Source: Candidatus Bathyarchaeota archaeon CG07_land_8_20_14_0_80_47_9 (GTDB lineage Archaea > Thermoproteota > Bathyarchaeia > Bathyarchaeales > Bathycorpusculaceae). Taken from it: 5,640 nucleotides of DNA. How positions within the stretch are numbered: the first letter of the stretch is position 1; every line of letters starts with the position of its first letter. The stretch is taken from the NCBI GenBank assembly GCA_002779555.1, contig PEWI01000202.1, forward strand, positions 1 through 5,640. The letters are read 5' to 3'. Positions 1-4,863 of this stretch are shown piece after piece. The notes beneath the pieces are model-generated. The model ran no database searches and was not told the origin of the DNA. It worked only from the letters and a program-made list of their open reading frames with translations. The translations under genes and the position numbers were made by a program.

Positions 1-225
1 GACCAGACTGAATACTACTACGTCGAAGTGGTCTACTTCGCCGATCCCACTCCGTCGTGGTCATCACCAGTCTTCAACCTGAACTGCTACGCCAAGGTCA
101 AGTCGCCAATCACTGGTCTTGCAGTGGTTTGGCTTCACGACAAGGACTTCGGTGCATGGTACATAGGCGCATTTGCACAGCTCAAGAGAGTATGCGGCGG
201 CTCACGCGACGTCCGCTTGCGTTAG
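1..225 (+). CDS. 3' end of an unrecognised protein gene (5' partial)
   Basis: Frame 1 is open from the first base to a TAG at 223-225, giving 74 residues with no in-frame stop. Third codon positions are strongly C/G biased (TAC, GTC, TTC, GCC, GAC, AAG), which supports real coding rather than chance. GTG codons lie inside the frame, but the open frame reaches the window edge, so the gene probably starts upstream. The peptide is rich in aromatic residues and alternating hydrophobic residues (for example DQTEYYYVEVVYFADPTPSW near the start, and WLHDKDFGAWYIGAF), as expected of beta-strands in an extracytoplasmic or beta-sandwich domain. It ends in a basic tail (CGGSRDVRLR). I do not recognise a family and see no membrane segment. 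The next gene (tRNA) is on the other strand, so this is the last gene of its transcript. Confidence 0.55.
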   Translation, partial: DQTEYYYVEVVYFADPTPSWSSPVFNLNCYAKVKSPITGLAVVWLHDKDFGAWYIGAFAQLKRVCGGSRDVRLR

Positions 226-253
226 AAACCCTCGTAGACGGACTCTCATCCCC

Positions 254-266
254 CTTTTTGTTTGTT
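254..266 (+). terminator. T-rich tract downstream of the partial gene
   Basis: A pyrimidine and T-rich run (CTTTTTGTTTGTT) lies about 30 bp after the TAG that ends the first gene. Archaeal RNA polymerase stops at T-runs without needing a hairpin, and this one separates the plus-strand gene from the convergent tRNA. It is a plausible terminator by position and composition only. Confidence 0.35.
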
Positions 267-314
267 CAATGAAGCAGAGGCTATACCCATCGGAAAGAAG
301 TAGATGCGTACTTT

Positions 315-414
315 TGGTAGCGGGGGCTAGATTTGAACTAGCGATCTCTGGGTCTCTCGGAGCCTCTAAGCTCTTATGAGCCCAGCGGGTTAATCCTGGC
401 TACCCCACCCCGCT
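315..414 (-). tRNA. Initiator tRNA-Met (CAU) with a 21-nt intron
   Basis: On the minus strand the sequence folds into a full cloverleaf. The acceptor stem is AGCGGGG/CCCCGCT (7 bp). The D-arm is GGGT/ACCC with G18G19 in the loop. The anticodon stem is CTGGG/CCCAG with anticodon CAT at 378-376. The T-arm is GCTAG-TTCAAAT-CTAGC. The discriminator is A73, and CCA is encoded at 317-315. The invariant bases T8, A14, G15:C48, A21, T33 and A58 are all present. Two features mark it as initiator rather than elongator Met or tRNA-Ile2: the weak A1:U72 pair, and three consecutive G:C pairs at 29-31/39-41. Both are known hallmarks of archaeal initiator tRNA, as is the AGCGGG start. Spliced length is 76 nt without CCA. 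The gene runs opposite to all the protein genes and shares a divergent upstream region with the PAC2 gene. Confidence 0.95.
354..374 (-). other. tRNA intron at canonical position 37/38 (bulge-helix-bulge)
   Basis: The 21-nt insert sits one base 3' of the anticodon, between A37 (375) and A38 (353). The precursor folds as follows. The anticodon stem GGG/CCC is followed by a 3-nt bulge AGA (355-353) on the 3' side. The central helix is CTCA (380-377) against CGAG (359-356), with three Watson-Crick pairs and one A.C mismatch. A 3-nt bulge TAA (376-374) lies on the 5' side. A terminal intron stem GAGC/GCTC has a 6-nt loop TTAGAG. This is the 3-4-3 bulge-helix-bulge geometry cut by the archaeal tRNA splicing endonuclease, and cleavage after the second base of each bulge restores a normal 7-nt anticodon loop CTCATAA. 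Confidence 0.9.
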
Positions 415-445
415 GCCTTTCCACTTGACAACTCTCTTCTCGAAT

Positions 446-456
446 CCTTTTAGAAA
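446..456 (-). promoter_or_regulatory. Possible TATA box for the initiator tRNA gene
   Basis: Read on the minus strand this is TTTCTAAAAGG, an A/T-rich element centred about 37 bp upstream of the tRNA 5' end. With the usual archaeal TATA-to-start distance of about 25 bp, transcription would begin roughly 10 nt before the mature tRNA, a normal short leader for RNase P to remove. The match to a TATA consensus is imperfect, so the call rests mainly on position. Confidence 0.4.
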
Positions 457-463
457 ATACAAG

Positions 464-480
464 CCTATAATATATTAGGA
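464..480 (+). promoter_or_regulatory. TATA box for the PAC2-family gene
   Basis: CCTATAATATATTAGGA is the strongest A/T block in the divergent spacer. The core TATAATATATT (466-476) should place the start of transcription near 495-500 and give a 5' leader of about 40 nt before the ATG at 540. The outer bases CCTA and TAGG are mutually complementary, so the block is an imperfect palindrome and could in principle be read in both directions. A weaker alternative on the plus strand is TTTTAGTA (493-500), which would give a leader under 20 nt. Confidence 0.5.
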
Positions 481-539
481 TTCTCATTGCAAAAACATTT
501 TAGTATCACACACGCGTTATCGACCTTGGTGCATGCAGG

Positions 540-1184
540 ATGGATAGACCATATTTCCGCCAGACCTCCAAACCAGCTCTTGAAAATCCGATATTCGTTC
601 AAGGCCTTCCAGGCTTCGGAAATGTTGGAAAAATTGCTGCCCATCTTCTGACAAGGTTCTGTGGTGCGAAACCCTTTGCGGAGTTATATTCTCCTTCTTT
701 TCCTGATTACGTCTCAGTCAATTCTAAAGGGATTTGTCATCTGCCAAGGTACGAGTTCTATTCTGCGTCTATGGAAAAAAACGATTTCATCATCATGACA
801 GGGGACACCCAACCCTCTTTTGACGACGTTGTCGCACATTATGAAGTGTGCAGTAAGACGTTAGATCTTGTTGAGGAACAGCATTGCAGCTTCATCGTGA
901 CGATCGGTGGGGTTCCGATTACTGAAGAGAAGGCACAAGTGTATGTCGCTGCTACTTCGCCTAGACTTGCATTGGAGTTCATGGAGAAAGGGGCAGTGAT
1001 ATACAGCAAGGGCAGGATTGTGGGAGCTACTGGCTTAATGTTAGGGCTTGCGAAAGAACGCGGTTTAGAGGGCATCTGCTTGCTCGGCGCGACAACAGGG
1101 TTCAAAGCAGACCGCGGGGCAGGTTTTTCAGTGTTCAAGTTTCTCATGAAAGCTTTGGGAAATGAGGTAAAGGAAGGGTTATAA
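540..1184 (+). CDS. PAC2-family protein (proteasome assembly chaperone-like, COG2047)
   Basis: The 214-residue protein has the PAC2 family signatures in order. The phosphate-loop-like GLPGFGNVGK is at residues 22-31, right after a hydrophobic strand. A TGDTQP motif is at 87-92, and TIGGVP at 121-126. The block VGATGLMLGLAKERGLEGIC (161-180) runs into LLGATTGF (181-188). The C-terminal helix matches the family's final segment. In eukaryotes PAC2 proteins chaperone 20S proteasome alpha subunits. Archaeal homologues (PbaA/PbaB type) form oligomers, and their client is not settled for every subgroup. No proteasome gene is visible here, so the exact role is unproven. It is slightly shorter than the roughly 230-260 residues common in the family. 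The ATG at 540 is the first suitable in-frame start, because the ATG at 533 meets a stop after four codons. It lacks a well-spaced ribosome site. It is soluble, with no signal peptide. Confidence 0.85.
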   Translation: MDRPYFRQTSKPALENPIFVQGLPGFGNVGKIAAHLLTRFCGAKPFAELYSPSFPDYVSVNSKGICHLPRYEFYSASMEKNDFIIMTGDTQPSFDDVVAHYEVCSKTLDLVEEQHCSFIVTIGGVPITEEKAQVYVAATSPRLALEFMEKGAVIYSKGRIVGATGLMLGLAKERGLEGICLLGATTGFKADRGAGFSVFKFLMKALGNEVKEGL

Positions 1185-1212
1185 GAGAAAACGTCAATTT
1201 TAAGTCATCATT

Positions 1213-1222
1213 GGAAGGTGGG
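1213..1222 (+). promoter_or_regulatory. Ribosome binding site deciding the start at 1226
   Basis: GGAAGGTGGG resembles the archaeal Shine-Dalgarno core GGAGGTG and ends 3 bp before ATG 1226, with its GGTG part well placed. It overlaps the alternative TTG at 1211, which makes that upstream start unlikely. Confidence 0.55.
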
Positions 1223-1225
1223 CTC

Positions 1226-1465
1226 ATGAGTGAAGAAAAACAGAAAACCGGAGGCTCAAGTCGGTTAGATCTGAGCTCAAAATATTGGAAAGCATTTCTT
1301 GTAGTGCTGGCAGCCATTCTGACTTTCGGCGGACCGTACGCGGTGTACGTGCTGGTGAATATGCTTGAACTAAGTTATGTTGTTTCAGTCACGGCGGGGT
1401 TTGTTCTTTTTGCCGCTGGTCTAATACTCATTTGGTATTTGATTAGGAAAAAGGTTATTTCCTAA
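1226..1465 (+). CDS. Small two-helix membrane protein, function unknown
   Basis: This 79-residue protein has a polar, lysine-rich N-terminus (about residues 1-20). Two hydrophobic helices follow, roughly 22-45 (containing FGGPYAVYVLV) and 51-73 (containing GFVLFAAGLILIWYL). The tail is basic (RKKVIS). Both charged ends should be cytoplasmic by the positive-inside rule, leaving only a tiny outside loop (MLELS). The ATG at 1226 is preferred over an upstream in-frame TTG at 1211 because a purine-rich ribosome site (GGAAGGTGGG, 1213-1222) lies just before it. It begins 41 bp after the PAC2 gene with no terminator between, so the two are probably cotranscribed. I recognise no family. Short hydrophobic size could fit a membrane-complex accessory subunit or anchor, but nothing in the sequence selects one. 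Confidence 0.75.
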   Translation: MSEEKQKTGGSSRLDLSSKYWKAFLVVLAAILTFGGPYAVYVLVNMLELSYVVSVTAGFVLFAAGLILIWYLIRKKVIS

Positions 1466-1483
1466 GCAAAAAGCGTTTTTTGC
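1466..1483 (+). terminator. Hairpin with T-run after the small membrane protein gene
   Basis: GCAAAAA (1466-1472) and TTTTTGC (1477-1483) are perfect complements around a GCGT loop, with six T in a row at 1476-1481. It begins directly after the TAA stop at 1463-1465. The T-run alone would be enough for archaeal termination, and the hairpin adds symmetry. It is the likely end of the PAC2/membrane-protein transcript. Confidence 0.55.
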
Positions 1484-1553
1484 CTCAGATACCCTAGAGT
1501 ACATCATCTCTTCAGACATTTAGACTCGTCATCGGCAGTTTAGAAGTGCCTAT

Positions 1554-1573
1554 CGAACGTTAAAAGTTGTTCG
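1554..1573 (+). repeat. Inverted repeat upstream of the RHH gene promoter
   Basis: CGAAC (1554-1558) and GTTCG (1569-1573) form 5-bp arms around a 10-bp A/T-rich spacer (GTTAAAAGTT). It lies about 25-45 bp upstream of the TATA box at 1599-1606, a place where archaeal activators often bind. The short arms could arise by chance. The TTAAAA inside the spacer could also be a weaker alternative TATA box. Confidence 0.3.
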
Positions 1574-1594
1574 GTTATGGACAGAGTTCAGCAA

Positions 1595-1611
1595 AGCATA
1601 TAAAATATGCT
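1595..1611 (+). promoter_or_regulatory. Palindromic operator candidate covering the TATA box
   Basis: AGCATATAAAATATGCT is a perfect inverted repeat: 7-bp arms AGCATAT (1595-1601) and ATATGCT (1605-1611) around AAA. The TATA element TATAAAAT (1599-1606) lies in the middle, with a purine-rich GCAAAG just upstream in the place of a BRE. From a TATA centre near 1602, transcription should start at about 1627-1628, exactly the ATG at 1628, which implies a leaderless mRNA. A dimeric protein bound to this palindrome would block TATA-binding protein. The next gene encodes a ribbon-helix-helix type protein, which binds DNA as a dimer, so self-repression is the natural inference. The motif TATGC recurs at 1627-1631, 21 bp from 1606-1610. 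Confidence 0.6.
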
Positions 1612-1627
1612 GAAAGATATAACAGTT

Positions 1628-2224
1628 ATGCAAGAGGACAAAGAGAAGAAACTCGAGGAAATGATGAAGAAGAGCGACCAATCAGCTAGAAGGACGACAA
1701 TAATCTTAGAGAAGGAAGAAAGAGAATATGTCGACTCCCTAATCAAGGAAGGAAAAGAACCTGGAATAAAACCCCTCATCTCCAAAATGCTGGACGTCTA
1801 CAGAAGCATGGGCATCTACGACTGGCGTTTCCCAGGAGAATACTACTGCGGCATAAGCCGCGTAGCCTTCATCAATGTGGAACTGATCAACATACTCATC
1901 CAGCATGCACCAAAGGAACAAGGGCGCGAGATTGGCGTTCAGATGGGCCAAGCTTTGAAAGTCTCTATGGAAGCAACCCTCGGGATTCAAACGTCAAGCC
2001 GCGAAAAGTGGCAGGAAGTCTTCAAGCGTCTCAGAGTGCAAGGTTTCGGCGACTTCTACCTGAAAGACAAGTACATACTCATAAAAACACCATTCATAAA
2101 TGAACCTGAAATCTTGGCTGGTCTCTTAGAAGGCTTACTTTGCATCGAGTTGGATGCGAAAACCTCCGTTTCACCGTTCGTCTTCGAAATCAAAGAAACA
2201 CCGAAAGCAGCGGTAAACGAGTAA
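1628..2224 (+). CDS. Ribbon-helix-helix type transcriptional regulator with C-terminal sensor-like domain
   Basis: The 198-residue protein starts with a charged helix (1-20). A segment then fits a ribbon-helix-helix fold: a basic strand RRTTIIL (21-27), a helix at about 29-42, a turn with GKEPG (42-46), and a helix at about 47-60. Such proteins bind DNA as dimers with the strands in the major groove. Residues 70-190 form a separate alpha/beta domain containing QGREIGVQMGQAL and GFGDFYLKDKYILI, then a helix AGLLEGLLC (164-172) and a final strand. The pattern faintly recalls V4R-like sensor domains, but I cannot confirm that. An in-frame ATG at 1607 would lengthen it by seven residues. I prefer 1628 because a TATA box lies about 26 bp upstream, giving a leaderless mRNA, and because 1607 sits inside the palindrome. 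Only 50 bp separate it from the AmrS gene, suggesting joint transcription. Confidence 0.7.
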   Translation: MQEDKEKKLEEMMKKSDQSARRTTIILEKEEREYVDSLIKEGKEPGIKPLISKMLDVYRSMGIYDWRFPGEYYCGISRVAFINVELINILIQHAPKEQGREIGVQMGQALKVSMEATLGIQTSSREKWQEVFKRLRVQGFGDFYLKDKYILIKTPFINEPEILAGLLEGLLCIELDAKTSVSPFVFEIKETPKAAVNE

Positions 2225-2258
2225 ACCATATACCCGCAGAAAGACTTACACTGAAGCT

Positions 2259-2269
2259 GGGAAGGGAAG
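2259..2269 (+). promoter_or_regulatory. Ribosome binding site for amrS
   Basis: The purine block GGGAAGGGAAG ends 5 bp before ATG 2275. It supports this start over longer in-frame versions that would overlap the preceding gene by up to 85 bp. Its match to GGAGGTGA is only partial. Confidence 0.4.
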
Positions 2270-2274
2270 AGCGA

Positions 2275-3330
2275 ATGCCACTGCATGAAGCCATGCTGTA
2301 CGAAAAAGCTGGAGATAGCAAGGTTAAATGCAGTTTGTGCGCTAGAAGATGCCTCATAAACGAGAGCGGAACAGGCTTCTGCCTAGTGAGAAAAAACGAG
2401 GGCGGCTCGCTTTTTTCGCTAAACTATTCGAAGGCAATATCTGCATGTATAGATCACATAGAAAAGAAACCGCTTTCCCACTTTAACCCTGGTTCTTTAG
2501 TAATGTCTATTGCTACAGTCGGCTGCAACTTTCGCTGCCAGTTCTGTGATAACTGGATGATAAGCCAAGAAAAAGAGATAGCAGGCCACCATTTTCCTCC
2601 AGAGGAAGTTGTTAAGGCCGCGCGGGACAACGGGTGTCAGGGGGTAAGTTACACCTACACGGAACCGACAATATTTTTTGAATACGCCTATGACACAGCC
2701 AAGCTCGCCAGACAAGTAGGATTCTTCAACACTTTCGTGACGAATGGTTATATGACGCCAAAGGCCGTGAAAACAATAGCACCATACTTGGATGCAGCAA
2801 CGGTGGACTTCAAGGGCGGTGCGGACCCCGAATTCTACAAGGTCTTCTCCGCCGTTCCGTCAGTAGAGCCGATCTTTGAAGCTTTGAAGGAGATGAAGAG
2901 AAACGAAATCCACATAGAAGTCACGAACTTGGTTGTCCCTAAGACTGGAGACTCAATTGAGCGAATAAAGGGACTCGCAACGTGGCTAAAGGACGCGCTG
3001 GGCAAGGACACGCCGTTCCACTTACTGCGCTTCCACCCAGATTACAAGTTGACCACGATTCCAGCCACTTCGATTGAAACCTTGGAGAAGGCGTACGCCG
3101 CAGCCAAAGACGCAGGTCTGAACTATGTATACATTGGAAATGTGCCGGGACACTCATGCGAAAACACCTACTGTCCCAACTGCAATGAACTGGTCATCAA
3201 GCGTTATGGTTTTGAAATCACAAAATGGAATCTGACAAAGGACTTACGCTGCCCCGTCTGCGGACACGACGTGCCCATTAAAGGTAAACTGCACGCAAGC
3301 GGGTACGGTTACCCTTACGCATTGTTCTAG
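2275..3330 (+). CDS. amrS: AmmeMemoRadiSam system radical SAM enzyme AmrS (COG1180)
   Basis: The 351-residue protein has the complete AmrS layout. An N-terminal Cys cluster (C19, C22, C26, C36 in CSLCARRC and GFCLVRKN) precedes the radical SAM 4Fe-4S motif GCNFRCQFC (C84, C88, C91). SYTYTEPT (125-132) follows. The C-terminal module has YIGNVPGHSCENTYC and four paired cysteines (C300, C303, C326, C329) that look metal-binding. Radical SAM enzymes cleave S-adenosylmethionine to start radical chemistry. AmrS is named for its recurrent partnership with AMMECR1 and Memo proteins, and to my knowledge its substrate is not established. Neither partner lies in this window. ATG 2275 is chosen because a purine-rich site (GGGAAGGGAAG, 2259-2269) precedes it. 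The open frame extends upstream to 2140 only by overlapping the RHH gene in another frame. Older annotation would call it a pyruvate formate-lyase activating enzyme, which the N- and C-terminal modules argue against. Confidence 0.9.
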   Translation: MPLHEAMLYEKAGDSKVKCSLCARRCLINESGTGFCLVRKNEGGSLFSLNYSKAISACIDHIEKKPLSHFNPGSLVMSIATVGCNFRCQFCDNWMISQEKEIAGHHFPPEEVVKAARDNGCQGVSYTYTEPTIFFEYAYDTAKLARQVGFFNTFVTNGYMTPKAVKTIAPYLDAATVDFKGGADPEFYKVFSAVPSVEPIFEALKEMKRNEIHIEVTNLVVPKTGDSIERIKGLATWLKDALGKDTPFHLLRFHPDYKLTTIPATSIETLEKAYAAAKDAGLNYVYIGNVPGHSCENTYCPNCNELVIKRYGFEITKWNLTKDLRCPVCGHDVPIKGKLHASGYGYPYALF

Positions 3331-3386
3331 ATCGAAAATCTCATCACATAAATCAGTGTTTGTGTTAGTTTATTATTGAGCTAATT

Positions 3387-4478
3387 ATGTGGAGGATTCT
3401 GAGGCCCGACGCAGCAGCTGTCCTAAAAGATAAGAAAGCACAAACAAGCTTGGCCAGATATTTTGCTGCTTTCCAAGATGAGAGGCCCGCGAAGTTTATG
3501 ATAGCCAAAAAGCTTCCTGCGCAATTCGGCGAAAACGATTCGATAGAACAACTTTGGCAGGAGCATGAGAGCTTGACTGAGCACTTTCGGGAAGTCGAAG
3601 GCAAGATTGACGCAGGCGAAGAAGACTTGAAGCAAAAGCCTTTTCCTCGAAAGTCTTACTTGGAATTGAAAGCTGAAATCGCAAGAAAAATCCTGCAAAA
3701 ATGCTATTTTTGCGCGCGCAGATGCAAAGTCAACAGAGTCGAAGGCAAGATGGGCTACTGCAAGTGCGGTTCAGAAATTGAGGTTTCAAGCATTTTTGAG
3801 CATATGGGCGAGGAACCTGAGCTTGTGCCGTCTGGAACCATCTTCACGATGGGCTGTACGATGCGTTGCAAGCACTGTCAGAACTGGACAATCTCTCAAT
3901 GGATCGAGAAGGGACAAGTCTACACGCCAAAAGAGTTGGCAAGAGAAGTGGAAAATCTGAGGCGAAACGGTTGCAGAAACGCCAACCTCGTTGGAGGCGA
4001 GCCAACGCCGTGGCTACCGCAGTGGCTTGAAACCTTCAAACATGTAAATGTAAACGTCCCCGTCGTCTGGAACTCAAACAGCTACTACAGTCCCGAGACT
4101 GCTCAGCTTCTGGCAGGGTTTGCTGACGTTTACTTGCTGGACTTCAAGTACGGGCCAGCTGACTGTGCTGAAAGGATTTCTGATGCTCCAGAGTACTGGC
4201 CGGCCTGTACGCGTAATCATCTGTTGGCCAAGAAATATGGCGAACTCATAATACGGGTATTAGTCTTGCCGAACCATCTGGAATGTTGCCTGAAGCCGAT
4301 CATGAAATGGATAGTTGAGAATCTCGGTGTAGAGACTAGAGTCAATGTTATGTCCCAGTATAGGCCAGAGTGGCGTACACGTGAAATCCCAGAGCTGAAC
4401 CGAAGACTTGACAACCATGAAATGGCGATGGCACTTCAGTTGGCGAAAGAGACGGGTCTGACAAATTTCATCACATAG
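3387..4478 (+). CDS. PflX-like radical SAM protein (COG1313)
   Basis: The 363-residue protein begins with a helical extension of about 100 residues (WRILRPD, ERPAKFMIAKKLP at 32-44). A Cys-rich element follows, CYFCARRC with C106, C109 and C113, plus GYCKCG with C125 and C127. The radical SAM motif is CTMRCKHC (C157, C161, C164). GGEPT (203-207) is the family's conserved glycine motif near the SAM site. DFKYGP (252-257) and MSQYRPEW (322-329) are typical of the PflX-like group. The reaction and substrate are unknown; the name pyruvate formate-lyase activator is historic. It follows amrS by 56 bp on the same strand and repeats the CxxCARRC arrangement, so the two are distant relatives rather than a recent duplication. 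The ATG at 3387 has only a weak upstream TTGAG, and no in-frame alternative looks better. Confidence 0.85.
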   Translation: MWRILRPDAAAVLKDKKAQTSLARYFAAFQDERPAKFMIAKKLPAQFGENDSIEQLWQEHESLTEHFREVEGKIDAGEEDLKQKPFPRKSYLELKAEIARKILQKCYFCARRCKVNRVEGKMGYCKCGSEIEVSSIFEHMGEEPELVPSGTIFTMGCTMRCKHCQNWTISQWIEKGQVYTPKELAREVENLRRNGCRNANLVGGEPTPWLPQWLETFKHVNVNVPVVWNSNSYYSPETAQLLAGFADVYLLDFKYGPADCAERISDAPEYWPACTRNHLLAKKYGELIIRVLVLPNHLECCLKPIMKWIVENLGVETRVNVMSQYRPEWRTREIPELNRRLDNHEMAMALQLAKETGLTNFIT

Positions 4479-4562
4479 ACCGCTATGCAGCCTTGGACAA
4501 GAACTGAGCGAAACCTATTTCTCAAAGCATATTCACTCATACAAAAGGACCAAGTGACCAAC

Positions 4563-4769
4563 ATGTCATACTGCCCAGAATGCGGCGGCGAAATGCAATA
4601 CATGATAGGAACCAAACACTACGTTTGCAAAAGCTGCGGGTTGTCTGTGACGCAACAGGAACTGATGGAGCTTAGAGAGAAGCTGAGACCAAACGAGGAA
4701 ACCGCGGAAGAAGAGCGAGAAAGAAAAAAGAAAGAATACTTGAAATGGTACCTCAGCAAGAAAAAATAG
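4563..4769 (+). CDS. Small zinc-ribbon protein with a charged C-terminal tail
   Basis: The 68-residue protein has a zinc ribbon at its N-terminus: CPECGG (C4, C7) and CKSCG (C22, C25), 14 residues apart, a four-Cys site for one zinc ion. Residues 30-68 are a highly charged helix (QQELMELREK, then runs of Glu, Arg and Lys) ending YLSKKK. Such proteins are common in archaea and often bind nucleic acid or act as small transcription or translation factors, but no specific function can be read here. An in-frame ATG at 4485 would add 26 residues and start 6 bp after the PflX-like gene. I prefer 4563 because the zinc ribbon then begins at the N-terminus, a GTGACC element resembling part of the Shine-Dalgarno core lies just upstream, and the extra 26 residues look unstructured. 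It is probably cotranscribed with the radical SAM gene. Confidence 0.7.
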   Translation: MSYCPECGGEMQYMIGTKHYVCKSCGLSVTQQELMELREKLRPNEETAEEERERKKKEYLKWYLSKKK

Positions 4770-4810
4770 CCCCAGAACTTCAGCTTTTCAAACGGTGGAC
4801 CAGCAAACAG

Positions 4811-4820
4811 CATAAAAGAT
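4811..4820 (+). promoter_or_regulatory. TATA box for the COG1058 gene
   Basis: CATAAAAGAT, with A-rich sequence just before it (AGCAAACAG), lies in the 94-bp gap after the zinc-ribbon gene. The usual spacing predicts transcription from about 4841 and a leader of about 23 nt. This suggests the COG1058 gene has its own promoter rather than reading through from the radical SAM genes. Confidence 0.5.
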
Positions 4821-4850
4821 TGACAGATTCTTACCTTCTCACACTCAGTC

Positions 4851-4860
4851 GAGGCTGATT
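4851..4860 (+). promoter_or_regulatory. Ribosome binding site supporting a TTG start
   Basis: GAGGCTGATT resembles the Shine-Dalgarno sequence GAGGTGATC with one extra C. It ends 3 bp before TTG 4864, with GAGG 9 bp upstream. It supports translation from the non-ATG start. Confidence 0.45.
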
Positions 4861-4863
4861 TAG

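Noticed and set aside
28..379. Overlapping plus-strand open frames at 57-272 and 173-379
   Set aside because: They are out of frame with the biased 1-225 frame, and the second runs into the tRNA gene.
315..414. Reading the CAT-anticodon tRNA as tRNA-Ile2 or elongator Met
   Set aside because: The A1:U72 pair, the AGCGGG acceptor start and the GGG/CCC anticodon stem are initiator features.
1485..1512. Possible C/D box RNA on the minus strand (GATGATG near 1508 and CTGA near 1486)
   Set aside because: The C box is imperfect, and no C' and second D box are found at the usual spacing, so the full C-D'-C'-D layout is missing.
1536..1551. Short inverted repeat GGCA...TGCC
   Set aside because: Only 4-bp arms, expected by chance, and no clear relation to promoter or stop.
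2140..2274. 45-residue N-terminal extension of AmrS
   Set aside because: It overlaps the end of the RHH gene in another frame, has an Arg/Asn-rich composition with no AmrS similarity, and is outclassed by ATG 2275 with a purine-rich ribosome site.
3423..3698. Minus-strand open frames opposite the start of the PflX-like gene
   Set aside because: Cys/Ser/Phe-rich shadow peptides with no ribosome site. The plus-strand protein continues through this region with a conserved N-terminal segment.
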